From contig NZ_SRSH01000017.1 of assembly GCF_006175985.1 (NCBI RefSeq), positions 46,020 through 110,019 of the forward strand: a DNA stretch of 64,000 nt. Reading direction: 5' to 3'. A program made the translations under genes and the position numbers. This document shows positions 16,997 through 25,498 of the stretch, piece after piece. The notes under the pieces were generated by a model that saw only the letters and a list, made by a program, of their open reading frames with translations, was not told the origin of the DNA and did no database searches. This DNA comes from Methylotetracoccus oryzae (lineage in GTDB: Bacteria; Pseudomonadota; Gammaproteobacteria; Methylococcales; Methylococcaceae). Position 1 is the stretch's first letter. The number at the start of each line of letters is the position of its first letter.

Positions 16997-18605
16997 TGGT
17001 GTCACCTTTCAACAGTCTTGGTTCAACGCGGGCCCGGATGTGCCCGTCACGGAATTCGATGTCGAGCGCGCCGGCTTTGTCGGCTTCGGCCACGGCACTG
17101 ACCACTCCCCCACGCTCATCCCTCACCAGCGCGAAACCGCGCTGCAAGGTGGCCTTGGGCCCCAGGCCCAGTAATTCCCTTGCGAGCGACTCGATGGCGA
17201 AGTCCGCTTCCGAGAGCCGCTGCCGCGCGAAATGCCCAATCGTGGCAAGCAAGGTCCCAAGCTGCTGGTCGGCCTCGCCAAGACGGCGAAGGCTGGTCTG
17301 CTCGAGTTCATGGCGATGCAGTTCCAGTGCGTGTTCCGCGACCTGAAGCCGGCTGGTTGCCTGATGGCGGAGTTCCAGGATAAGGCGCCCGACTTCATGC
17401 TCCGCCTGGGTCAACAGACGCCGACCGGACGCCTCCAGTTCCGTCCGCAGCAGTTCGATGCCGCGTTCATGGATCGCGATGGCGTTGCCGGCCGCCCGGA
17501 GGATCCCCAGCATGTCCTCGATCGCCGCATTCGCATTCGCGGCGATCGCTCCGGCGATGAAGCCGATCACCTTCGATGGCGTATCGCAGCGGCAATGCGC
17601 GATGTCGTCCAGCACGGTATTGTCGCGCTCGTGGCCGATGCCGGTGAATATCGGCACCGGCATGCGGCATACCGCGCGGGCGAGTTCCAATTCGTTCAAC
17701 CAGTACAGGTCGGTCACCGAGCCACCGCCGCGAATGATCGCCAGCGCGTCGAAGCGCGCGCCGCGCTCGTAATCGCTGCGCACCCGGTCGAGAGCCGTCA
17801 GCAGGCTTGACGCTGCGGCCTGTCCCTGGAATTTCGCCGTGTAATACTCGAATCGACAGAGGCCCGCGGCCTGAAGACGATCGGCATCGCGGCGGAAGTC
17901 GCCGAGGCCCGCGGCGTCCTGCGGGCTGATCACGGCGACGTGGCAGAATTCCGCAGGAGCAGGCAGTCCTCGGTTCAGTCCCGCGATACCCTCCCGAGCC
18001 AGAGTCTCGCGTATGGCTTTCAGCTTGGCTTCGATATCACCCAGTGTGTAGGCCGGATCGATATCCTCAACAATCGCGCGAAGGCCATAGGCGGGATTCA
18101 GCTCAGCGGACAGTTGCAGCAGCACCTTCAGGCCAACCGCCAGTTCGGCACCGGTGCCCTGCGCAAATTTTCCACACACAGTGCCCGCGCGCGAAGACCA
18201 GACGAAACTCTGCAAGCGGGCTACAAGGCGTGCCTCCGAGTCGTGTTCTACGAGTTCGATCGCGAGGTGTCCGCCAGTGACCTGCCGCAACTGGCTGATC
18301 TCGGCCCGGACCCACTGGGACCGCCGTACCTGTAAGGCGACGACTTCGGCCACCTGCGCCAGAAAGGCGCTCAAGGCGACACCGTTTTCCGGCACGTCCG
18401 TCAGGGTATCGGACCGTGCGGCGGCAAACAGGTCGCCTGGAGCCGCAGGCGGCAGCCATTCCTGGAAAGGTTCCAACGGCGACCTTTCAGAGACATACCA
18501 CTTCCGGACCACAGGATCCCAGCGCGCGCCCAGGCCCTTGGCCCGCTCCTTGGCGGGAAACGGTACGTTCAGGTACACCTTGCTGCTGGAATCGGGAACC
18601 GACAC
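16989..18605 (-). CDS. xseA: exodeoxyribonuclease VII large subunit with N-terminal DUF5710 domain
   Basis: Catalytic subunit of exonuclease VII. The 538-residue product is longer than the usual 400-460. Residues 8-52 form an additional DUF5710-like module ([27 protein letters not shown]), a motif seen on primase- and relaxase-associated proteins. The usual order follows: OB-fold domain (about 75-165), catalytic core with [28 protein letters not shown] and [12 protein letters not shown] (about 190-375), and a coiled-coil tail. The start is a GTG without a clear ribosome site; the DUF5710 module is in frame with no sign of frameshift. Forms an operon with xseB and probably rodZ. Confidence 0.93.
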   Translation of the reverse strand: MSVPDSSSKVYLNVPFPAKERAKGLGARWDPVVRKWYVSERSPLEPFQEWLPPAAPGDLFAAARSDTLTDVPENGVALSAFLAQVAEVVALQVRRSQWVRAEISQLRQVTGGHLAIELVEHDSEARLVARLQSFVWSSRAGTVCGKFAQGTGAELAVGLKVLLQLSAELNPAYGLRAIVEDIDPAYTLGDIEAKLKAIRETLAREGIAGLNRGLPAPAEFCHVAVISPQDAAGLGDFRRDADRLQAAGLCRFEYYTAKFQGQAAASSLLTALDRVRSDYERGARFDALAIIRGGGSVTDLYWLNELELARAVCRMPVPIFTGIGHERDNTVLDDIAHCRCDTPSKVIGFIAGAIAANANAAIEDMLGILRAAGNAIAIHERGIELLRTELEASGRRLLTQAEHEVGRLILELRHQATSRLQVAEHALELHRHELEQTSLRRLGEADQQLGTLLATIGHFARQRLSEADFAIESLARELLGLGPKATLQRGFALVRDERGGVVSAVAEADKAGALDIEFRDGHIRARVEPRLLKGDTNE

Positions 18606-18815
18606 GTCACTGAACGCTTGAGATCATCGGGAAGGGAAACGGATGTCAAACCAAGCCGAATGCTACCACGCTGTGGGTGGTATCCGGCAGCTGGCGACCT
18701 AACCCCGCTGCCCTGACGACGGCTGCCTCGATGCTCGTCAGCCGTTTGCAGCGGGGATAGTAAGATATGGGCATAATCCCAGCACGGACCCGGCAACTCG
18801 ATCCGGAACGAGAGC

Positions 18816-19460
18816 ATGTCCCAGCCCCCACCCAACGGGTTCGCAGCACCGTACCGACCCAGACTGGCTGCCGCGGCCGAGACGCACTGGTCAGTCGCCG
18901 ACGGGGAGTGGCTGCTCATCGAGGGCTTCCTGACCGCGCCGGAAGCGGCAACCCTTTTCCAGTCGCTACGGTCTGAACTCGACTGGCAGGAAGAAGTCCT
19001 CGTGATCGCGGGCCGGGACGTCATGGTGCCGCGGCTGGTCTGTTGGTACGGAGACCCGGGGGCCCGCTATCGCTATTCCGGGGTGTCGCATGAACCCCTG
19101 CCGTGGACACCGGTGTTGTCGGAAGTCAGAGCAGCCGTGGAGGAGCGCAGTTGCTGTCGCTTCAACAGTGTTCTCGGCAACCTCTATCGCAGCGGCCAAG
19201 ACTCGATGGGATGGCACGCCGACAAAGAGAAGGAACTCGGACCGAACCCCGTCATCGCCTCACTCAGTCTGGGCGCGACCCGTCGCTTCCTGCTGCGGCA
19301 CAATCGGACACGGGAACAGCTCGAACTTGGCCTGACCGCCGGAAGCCTGTTGATCATGGGCGGCCGCCTGCAGCACGACTGGCGTCATTGCGTACCGAAA
19401 GCGCCGCAGGGCGCGGAAGCGCGCATCAATCTGACTTTTCGCCTGATCAAGGAGCCCTGA
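18816..19460 (+). CDS. AlkB-like 2-oxoglutarate/Fe(II) dioxygenase
   Basis: Likely repairs alkylated bases (N1-methyladenine, N3-methylcytosine) by oxidative demethylation. The 214-residue product resembles the AlkB homologue 2/3 group common in proteobacteria. It has RVVCWYGD-like PRLVCWYGDPGARYRYSG, the metal motif HxD in MGWHADKEKELG, the 2-oxoglutarate Arg in RRFLLRHN, and a C-terminal His/Arg pair in LQHDWRHCVPK and EARINLTFR. The stop codon abuts the ATG of the Nudix gene (TGAATG), so the two form an operon. Confidence 0.92.
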   Translation: MSQPPPNGFAAPYRPRLAAAAETHWSVADGEWLLIEGFLTAPEAATLFQSLRSELDWQEEVLVIAGRDVMVPRLVCWYGDPGARYRYSGVSHEPLPWTPVLSEVRAAVEERSCCRFNSVLGNLYRSGQDSMGWHADKEKELGPNPVIASLSLGATRRFLLRHNRTREQLELGLTAGSLLIMGGRLQHDWRHCVPKAPQGAEARINLTFRLIKEP

Positions 19461-19997
19461 ATGACCCAGAGTCACGCCTCGCACTCGGAATGGCTGGAAG
19501 TGGTCGATGGCGATGACCGTGTCGTCGACCGCCGGCGCCGCGCCGACATCCACCGGCTTGGCCTCAGGCACCGCGCCACGCATGTCCTGCTGTTCAACCG
19601 GCAAGGACTCGTGTTCCTGCAGCGGCGCTCTCGGCAAAAGGACATCAATCCCGGGCTATGGGACACCTCGGCCGCCGGGCACGTCGATCCCGGCGAAAGC
19701 TATGACGACTGCGCGCGGCGCGAGCTGTCGGAGGAACTCGGAATACACTGCGCCCCCGATGCACTGGAGCTGCTCTTCAAACTGCCGGCCAGCGAGACCA
19801 CCGGCTGGGAATTCATCCATGTCTACCGCACCGTGCATGACGGACCGCTGCAGTTGAATGCCGAGGAAATCGATGACGGCATGTGGCTGCCGCCGGAGGC
19901 GATCGATCGCTGGGAAGACCAGGACGACCGCCACCTGTCGGCGACCTTCAGAAGTCTCTGGGCCTGCTTTCGAGCACTTTCGCCTGTAGCAGGCTGA
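19461..19997 (+). CDS. Nudix hydrolase, YfcD-like
   Basis: A 178-residue cytoplasmic Nudix hydrolase. The Nudix box is intact, beginning GHVDPGES and ending RRELSEELGI (about residues 72-94), with N-terminal strands carrying HRATHVLLFNRQG and FLQRRSRQKDINPGLWDTS. The arrangement resembles the YfcD / isopentenyl-diphosphate-isomerase-like subgroup. Substrate unknown. Immediately downstream of, and coupled to, the AlkB-like gene, so a role in clearing damaged nucleotides is possible but inferred. Confidence 0.9.
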   Translation: MTQSHASHSEWLEVVDGDDRVVDRRRRADIHRLGLRHRATHVLLFNRQGLVFLQRRSRQKDINPGLWDTSAAGHVDPGESYDDCARRELSEELGIHCAPDALELLFKLPASETTGWEFIHVYRTVHDGPLQLNAEEIDDGMWLPPEAIDRWEDQDDRHLSATFRSLWACFRALSPVAG

Positions 19998-20007
19998 ACC
20001 GGCCTCG

Positions 20008-20766
20008 TCAGAGCCGGTAACGCGCCGAGCGGCGCAGGGACAGGGACAGGTGCTGGTTCAGGTAGGCCGGCTGGTAGATCAGCTTGACCAGCAGAAAACC
20101 GGCCGCGAAACCGCCCACGTGCGCCCAGAAGGCCACGCCTCCGCCGGCACCCTGCAGCGTTGGCAGACCGCCGGCAATCTGGATGACAAACCAGTACCCC
20201 AGCATGGCCAAGGCCGGAACCGACACGGTCGTAACGAAAAAACCCAGGAAGATCAGAACGATCACATGCGCTCTCGGGTACAGTCGGGCATATGCCCCCA
20301 TCACCCCGCCAATGGCCCCGGACGCGCCGACCATCGGCACGGCCGCACCCGGGTCGCTAAGGATCTGGGCGCCTGCAGCGGCAAGACCGCAGATAAGGTA
20401 GAACGCGATGAACCGCAGCCAGCCCATCGCATCTTCGACATTGTCACCGAACACCCACAGAAACCAGAGGTTGCCGATGATGTGAAACCACCCGCCATGC
20501 ATGAACATGTGCGTCAGCAGCGTCAGGTGCGAAGTGTTCCCGTCGAGCACGCAGCTCAGCCCTTCGCCGAGCGGGATGGCCGTGTTCAAAGGCGCGAGCC
20601 CGAACAACTCGCCCGGGATCAGACCGTAGGCGCACAGCGATTGTGCCATGGTCGCGCCATTTCCCATCCCCTGCACGAAGATCCACACAGCGATGTTCAG
20701 TGCGATCAATGCGAACGTTGCCAGCGGCCTTCGGAACGTCGGGTTCTCATCACGCAAAGGAAACAT
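20008..20766 (-). CDS. rhomboid family intramembrane serine protease
   Basis: Six- or seven-helix membrane protease that cleaves transmembrane substrates. The 252-residue product starts with MFPLRDENPT, typical of this family. The catalytic serine is in GASGAIGGVMGAY (about residues 146-158) and the partner histidine in WAHVGGFAAGFLL (about 222-234). HMFMHGGWFHIIGNLWFLWVFGD supplies the conserved His/Asn helix. The ATG at 20766 was chosen over an upstream start that would add 32 charged residues. Substrates unknown. Confidence 0.93.
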   Translation of the reverse strand: MFPLRDENPTFRRPLATFALIALNIAVWIFVQGMGNGATMAQSLCAYGLIPGELFGLAPLNTAIPLGEGLSCVLDGNTSHLTLLTHMFMHGGWFHIIGNLWFLWVFGDNVEDAMGWLRFIAFYLICGLAAAGAQILSDPGAAVPMVGASGAIGGVMGAYARLYPRAHVIVLIFLGFFVTTVSVPALAMLGYWFVIQIAGGLPTLQGAGGGVAFWAHVGGFAAGFLLVKLIYQPAYLNQHLSLSLRRSARYRL

Positions 20767-20967
20767 CGGGACCTCATTGGGTGAGCGAAACGAGCGCGAG
20801 CATGCGCGCGAAAGGATTTGCCGGCCAACGCCACTGCCATCATGACCTCTCCGGCGCGGCAAACATCAGACTCGAAAACGAACGCAGGGCGCCCGCACCG
20901 GCATTGCAGCGAACGTTCGAATGGACCTTGCCTGGCGTCGATCGACGATTGTGCCGCAAGGACCCCG

Positions 20968-21642
20968 TCAGCGTCGCAGCGCCCCGAAAGGCACGTCCAG
21001 CACACCGTACTCCGGCCAATCCCGGAAATCGTAATGCCACCACTCCCGCGGATGCACGGTGAAACCTTCGGCAGTCATCGCCGCGCGCAGGCTGTCGCGA
21101 TAACGACGGGATTCAGGCGTTCCGCCGCCGTAATCCGGGTAGGCCCGGGTGGTCATCTCATCATAATCCGTCGGCATCGTAACGGCCTGTCCGCTGGCCA
21201 AGTCATACAGAGACAGATCGACCGCGCAACCACGGTTATGCCGTGACCCCAGTTTGGGGTCGGCGACGAAATTCCGTTTGTCGCCGCTAACCGAGTCCCA
21301 GAAGACTTTGGTGACCGACCACGGTCGGTATCCATCGTAGACGAGCAAGCCCAGGCCTTCGGACCGTAGCGCCCTGTGCACGCGCACGAGCGCCTCGGCC
21401 GCTGGGCGCTGCAGAAACACACGGCCTTCCGGATAGACCGCACGTCCGATGAAATTATTCACGGTCGCGTACCGCACATCGAGCTTGAGGGTCGGATCGA
21501 GTGTGACCAGTTCGACCAGATCCGGCTCTCTGACCGGATGATCCGGCGCGGGCGGACCATCGGGCTGTGGCACGGTCGTACATGCGGCGGTCGCAAGGGC
21601 CAGACTCAAGGCGACACCTCTACGGGTCAGCGTATCAGACAT
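20968..21642 (-). CDS. D-alanyl-D-alanine dipeptidase (M15D, VanX/DdpX-like)
   Basis: Zinc dipeptidase that hydrolyses D-Ala-D-Ala. The 224-residue product has an N-terminal signal with a possible lipobox (LATAAC, about residues 15-20), so it is probably periplasmic. The metal and catalytic motifs are SRHNRGCAVDL (SxHxxGxAxD) and EWWHYDF. In Gram-negative bacteria such enzymes usually scavenge D-Ala-D-Ala or act in wall turnover rather than vancomycin resistance. ATG at 21642 overlaps the stop of the upstream thioredoxin gene by eight bases; a GTG at 21663 is an alternative. Confidence 0.9.
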   Translation of the reverse strand: MSDTLTRRGVALSLALATAACTTVPQPDGPPAPDHPVREPDLVELVTLDPTLKLDVRYATVNNFIGRAVYPEGRVFLQRPAAEALVRVHRALRSEGLGLLVYDGYRPWSVTKVFWDSVSGDKRNFVADPKLGSRHNRGCAVDLSLYDLASGQAVTMPTDYDEMTTRAYPDYGGGTPESRRYRDSLRAAMTAEGFTVHPREWWHYDFRDWPEYGVLDVPFGALRR

Positions 21643-22444
21643 ACAGGGCACTGCTGAGCGCACCGCGAAATTCGCGGGTCAGCGGATGGTCGTCGCCCAG
21701 GTAGCGGAACAGGGCTACACACGCCTTGCGAGCACCATCATCGTCGTAGCTGCGTGACTTTCGCACCACGTCGAGAAAACTTTCGAAGGCGCCCTTAAAA
21801 TCGGTTTGTTTCAGCCGCTCCGCCCCAGCCAGGTAGGCGTCCCGGACAGCTCCCTCAGGCAAGTCCGCCTGACCAGCGGCCAGTTCGAGCAAACGGGCCA
21901 GGGTACGGATCGCATCGGCCATCGCAAATCCGTCATCACCGGGACCGATCGCTGCGAGCACCGAAGTCGCGGCCGCCGGGGCCGTGAACAGTTGTGCCCG
22001 AGCCAGCGACAAGCGCGCGGCCAGATTCCCGGGTTCCGCCGCGAGTATGTCCTGCAACAGGGGGATCGCCTGGGCTGTGTTTCCGAGGGACAGCAATTCT
22101 TCCGCTCGCTGCAACTGCTCCCTCCGGGGGCTCGGCAGCACCCGTTGCAGCCAGTCCTCGATCCGATTCTCGGGGAGTGCACCGGAAAACTCGTCCACCA
22201 CCTCGCCATCGACGAAGAGCTTGACGTTGGGAATGCTGCGAATGCGAAACCGCTCTGCTACCTCCGGTTGTTCCTCGGTGTTGACCTTGACCAGTACGAG
22301 GCGATCATGATGGCGTTCCGCAATGCGCTCCAGGACAGGCGTCAGCGCTCGACAGGGGGCGCACCAGGGGGCCCAGAAATCCACGAGCACGGGTATCGAA
22401 AAGCTGGGGGTCACGACTTCGGCATCGAAATCGAATGGCGACAT
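21635..22444 (-). CDS. ybbN: YbbN/CnoX-type thioredoxin-TPR protein
   Basis: Thioredoxin-domain co-chaperone. The 269-residue product has the thioredoxin fold at about 8-110 with active site WAPWCAPC (both cysteines present, unlike E. coli YbbN) and RSIPNVKLFVDGE with the cis-proline, followed by a TPR-like helical C-terminus (about 115-269). In related proteins this module protects substrates from oxidation-linked aggregation and hands them to chaperones. ATG at 22444 is preferred because it begins just before the fold; a GTG at 22498 would add 18 residues. Overlaps the dipeptidase gene. Confidence 0.92.
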   Translation of the reverse strand: MSPFDFDAEVVTPSFSIPVLVDFWAPWCAPCRALTPVLERIAERHHDRLVLVKVNTEEQPEVAERFRIRSIPNVKLFVDGEVVDEFSGALPENRIEDWLQRVLPSPRREQLQRAEELLSLGNTAQAIPLLQDILAAEPGNLAARLSLARAQLFTAPAAATSVLAAIGPGDDGFAMADAIRTLARLLELAAGQADLPEGAVRDAYLAGAERLKQTDFKGAFESFLDVVRKSRSYDDDGARKACVALFRYLGDDHPLTREFRGALSSALYV

Positions 22445-22570
22445 GCTGAGCGGCTCCACGATAGGACTTCGGACGTAGGCTACCAGATTTCTGGTCACAA
22501 ATTTTACAGGGGTAAGACACCCCGCGGGTGGCGCCGGCTGAAGGCGATTACGGGCCTACTGTTAACAGAA

Positions 22571-22593
22571 TTATCCACAGAAACTGTGGACAA
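22571..22593. promoter_or_regulatory. pair of inverted DnaA boxes
   Basis: TTATCCACA on the plus strand (22571-22579) matches the strong DnaA-box consensus exactly. Five bases later TGTGGACAA (22585-22593) is the reverse complement of TTGTCCACA, one base off consensus. Confidence 0.6.
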
Positions 22594-22835
22594 CTCCTAC
22601 GGTACCAAGGGGTCCGCAGCTACCCCAAGCGCTGCCTCGCGTCAACCCCGAAGGACGCAAGACGCGTTCATCGCGGAGGAGGCGCATGCGCCAAAGAGCA
22701 TAACAAGTCTTTATTTACAATACTTTAATAAAACTCGATCAGCGTTCACAGTGGATCTTCCATGCGGCATGCGCCAATCGAGTGCGCTCGGTCCGGGCAG
22801 GCGACTTGCGACTCATACAGCCTATGGGCAAATAC

Positions 22836-22844
22836 TTATCCACA
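22836..22844 (+). promoter_or_regulatory. DnaA box
   Basis: A second exact TTATCCACA, about 265 bases from the first and in the same orientation, on the other side of the AT-rich stretch. Confidence 0.55.
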
Positions 22845-23103
22845 CCCGGAAAAGTGTGTGCAGGCACACACCCCACTGCGGGATTCGACGCGACGGGACG
22901 ACCCGCGGCATAGGCCAGGCGCCTCACGCCGCAAGTGGGTCTTGGTGCCCCGGAACTGGCGGCTGCCTCAGCGCTGACGCGAGAACCGGAGGAAACCACC
23001 TGCAGCCCGCGTCAGGTCACGCGCCGGGAATCCGCTCGGGCGGAGGAAGCTAGCGCGACGCGCGACCCGTGCCACGCCCCCCATGGCTCCCGAAGGCGGT
23101 GTT

Positions 23104-23871
23104 TCACTTTTCGGGCTTGTCGACGCACGGATCGAGCTGACAGGGCTCCAGTTCCGGTAGCGGCGGCTCGTTCAGCGTGATGCCCTGATTGGTCACGCAG
23201 CGCCGCAGCGCTTCAACCTGCTCATCCAGCTTCTGGATGTGATCCAGCATGTGATTGATGGCATGCGCCACCGGGTCGGGCATGTCGGGCGTCATGCCGT
23301 AGGCGTCAAAACCAATCCGGCTGGCGATCGCCCGACGCCGCTCTTCCTGAGCCTCGCGATCGGGATTCACGAAATGTCCCGGAATACCGACGACGGTGGC
23401 ACCGGCCGGCACACTCTTCAGCACCACCGAGTTCGACCCGATCCTTGCGCCGTCACCGACCGTTATCGGTCCCAACACCTTCGCGCCGGCACCGATCACG
23501 ACCCCGTTGCCCAGTGTCGGATGGCGCTTGCCCTTCTTCCAGCTCGTGCCACCCAGCGTGACGCCGTGATAGAGCGTGCAGTCATCGCCGATGATGGCGG
23601 TTTCTCCGATCACCACGCCCATGCCGTGATCGATGAAGAAGCGGTGCCCGATCTGCGCCCCGGGGTGAATCTCGATACCGGTCCACCAGCGCGAAAACGT
23701 CGCGATCATTCGAGCCGGCCAGCGCAGCCCCTTGTTCCACAGCCGGTGCGTGAGCCGGTGCACCAGCACGGCATGCACACCCGGATAGGTCGTCATGATC
23801 TCCCAGAACGACTGCGCGGCCGGATCCCGCTCGAAGATGACACCGAATTCGTCTCGAAGACGCTGTAGCAT
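23104..23871 (-). CDS. cysE: serine O-acetyltransferase
   Basis: Acetylates L-serine to O-acetylserine, the precursor for cysteine, using acetyl-CoA. The 255-residue product has an N-terminal helical domain ([24 protein letters not shown]) and a left-handed beta-helix of hexapeptide repeats (about 65-170: [56 protein letters not shown]). It has a long C-terminal tail (about 85 residues) ending in a Pro/Glu-rich segment. ATG at 23871 is eight bases after the trmJ stop. The trmJ-cysE pairing beside suhB is a known gammaproteobacterial arrangement. Confidence 0.95.
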   Translation of the reverse strand: MLQRLRDEFGVIFERDPAAQSFWEIMTTYPGVHAVLVHRLTHRLWNKGLRWPARMIATFSRWWTGIEIHPGAQIGHRFFIDHGMGVVIGETAIIGDDCTLYHGVTLGGTSWKKGKRHPTLGNGVVIGAGAKVLGPITVGDGARIGSNSVVLKSVPAGATVVGIPGHFVNPDREAQEERRRAIASRIGFDAYGMTPDMPDPVAHAINHMLDHIQKLDEQVEALRRCVTNQGITLNEPPLPELEPCQLDPCVDKPEK

Positions 23872-23879
23872 AGGTCCGC

Positions 23880-24608
23880 TTACTCTTTGCCGCCTTTCAA
23901 TCGGAACTGCATGGTGGTGAGAATCCCCCGCAGCAGATGAATTTCCGGTTCTTCCAGACGCGCGCGGTTGAACAGGCGGCGCAAACGCCGCATCGTCGAA
24001 TCGCCCGCCCTGCGCTCGTGCAGAAACCCGACATCCCACAGCGTGGCCTCCAGGTGACCGAAGAAGGATTCCAGTTCGGCCCCGGTTGCCAGCGGTACCG
24101 CTGGCTCCACTGCGGCGTCGCCGCTCGCGTTCGCGACCCACAACTCGTAAGCCACCAGCTGGACCGCAGCCGCCACATTCAAGGACGAGAACTCGGGGTT
24201 GCTCGGGATATGCAGCAGGAAGTGACAGAGTTCCAGTTCCTCATTGGTCAAACCGGAATGCTCGCGCCCGAACAGGATGGCCGTGCGGCTCCCCCTCGCC
24301 TGCCGTCCGGCCAGGTCCGCGCATTCCCGCGGCGTCAGCTGTGGCCAAGGAATCGAGCGGAGCCGCGCGCTCGCCCCTATCGTCAACTGGCAATCGGCGA
24401 TCGCGGCCGACAGGGTGGGGTAGACGACCACGTTCGCTAGAATGTCGTCGGCACCGGCTGCGCGAGCGGTGGCCTGCTCGTCCGGAAAGACTCGCGGAGT
24501 GACCAACGCCAGATCCGACAAGCCCATGTTCTTCATGGCCCGCGCGGTCGCCCCGATATTTCCCGGATGCGTCGTTCCGACGAGCACGATCCGTATGGTC
24601 GACAGCAT
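23880..24608 (-). CDS. trmJ: tRNA (cytidine/uridine-2'-O-)-methyltransferase TrmJ
   Basis: SPOUT-class enzyme that 2'-O-methylates position 32 of several tRNAs. The 242-residue product has the N-terminal knot domain ([25 protein letters not shown]), the cofactor-binding loop [17 protein letters not shown] and the following [25 protein letters not shown]. The C-terminal extension (about 165-242) contains the [24 protein letters not shown] segment. ATG start; divergent from suhB and upstream of cysE in one operon. Confidence 0.96.
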   Translation of the reverse strand: MLSTIRIVLVGTTHPGNIGATARAMKNMGLSDLALVTPRVFPDEQATARAAGADDILANVVVYPTLSAAIADCQLTIGASARLRSIPWPQLTPRECADLAGRQARGSRTAILFGREHSGLTNEELELCHFLLHIPSNPEFSSLNVAAAVQLVAYELWVANASGDAAVEPAVPLATGAELESFFGHLEATLWDVGFLHERRAGDSTMRRLRRLFNRARLEEPEIHLLRGILTTMQFRLKGGKE

Positions 24609-24694
24609 GGCCTAGCGCTACCCAGAAACGAAAAGCCCGGAATAGTAACAGAATTTTGCTATCCTAGCGGGTCAACTCCAGAGCTGTATTCCCT

Positions 24695-25498
24695 ATGGAC
24701 CCCATGATCACCATCGCGACCCGGGCGGCCCGGGCCGCGGGCGACGTCATCGTTCGCTCCCTCGGCCGCGTCGATCCGCGCAAAGTTGCCGTCAAAAGCC
24801 GCAACGATTTCGTCAGCGACGTCGACCGGCAGGCAGAACGGGAAATCGTCGCCATCCTGCAGAAGGCCTATCCCGCCCACGGCATTCTCGGCGAGGAAGG
24901 CGGCCGGACCGGCGCACGCGAAGAAGAGTACGTCTGGGTCATCGACCCCCTCGACGGCACGACGAACTTTCTGCACGGCTTTCCGCAGTTCGCGGTGTCG
25001 ATCGGTCTGCTGTATCGCGGCCGGCCCGAGGTCGGGGTCATCTACGACCCGATGCGGCAGGAGCTGTTCACCGCCAAGCGTGGCGCCGGCGCCACGCTCG
25101 AAAACCGGCGCATGCGCGTGACGCCGCACCCCAGCCTTCCGGCAGCCCTGCTGGGCACCGGATTTCCGTTCAAGGATCAGAGCTACATCGACCCGTATCT
25201 GGCCATGCTGAAGGCCCTGATCAAGGACACTGCCGGCATTCGGCGCGCCGGGTCGGCGGCGCTGGATCTGGCCTACGTGGCCGCGGGCCGTCTGGACGGT
25301 TTCTGGGAGATCGGGCTGCAACTGTGGGACATGGCCGCCGGGGTGTTGATGATTCAGGAAGCCGGCGGCATTGTGACCGACTTGACCGGCAGCGACCGTT
25401 TTCTGGAGAACGGCCAGATTCTCGCGGCCAACCCGAAGCTGCACCAGGCGATGCTGGAAACCATCGCCCCGCACCTGGACGATCAACTGCGCCGCTGA
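24695..25498 (+). CDS. suhB: inositol-1-monophosphatase family protein SuhB
   Basis: Mg-dependent inositol monophosphatase; in E. coli it also takes part in rRNA transcription antitermination complexes. The 267-residue product carries the metal/phosphate motif WVIDPLDGTTNF (about 87-98), the early GEEGG acid and the C-terminal WDMAAGVLMIQEAGG motif. ATG at 24695 fits the family N-terminus (MITIATRAARAAGD); the annotated start is three residues upstream of that Met. Divergent from trmJ. The last 16 bases overlap the end of the convergent MscS-channel gene. Confidence 0.95.
   Translation: MDPMITIATRAARAAGDVIVRSLGRVDPRKVAVKSRNDFVSDVDRQAEREIVAILQKAYPAHGILGEEGGRTGAREEEYVWVIDPLDGTTNFLHGFPQFAVSIGLLYRGRPEVGVIYDPMRQELFTAKRGAGATLENRRMRVTPHPSLPAALLGTGFPFKDQSYIDPYLAMLKALIKDTAGIRRAGSAALDLAYVAAGRLDGFWEIGLQLWDMAAGVLMIQEAGGIVTDLTGSDRFLENGQILAANPKLHQAMLETIAPHLDDQLRR

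Larger units (their letters stand above)
22445..23103. other. intergenic region with three DnaA-box-like sites and an AT-rich segment
   Basis: A 659-base gap without a convincing gene. It contains two perfect TTATCCACA boxes (22571-22579 and 22836-22844), an inverted near-match TGTGGACAA (22585-22593), and an AT-rich stretch (about 22700-22735, with TTTATTTACAATACTTTAAT) between them in otherwise GC-rich DNA. This composition suggests a DnaA-binding locus (see findings). A role as promoter region for the thioredoxin gene is also likely. Confidence 0.5.

Noticed and set aside
22445..23103. Firm assignment as the chromosomal replication origin
   Set aside because: Only three box-like sites were seen, and the gene context is not the usual one. 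Reported as a candidate only.
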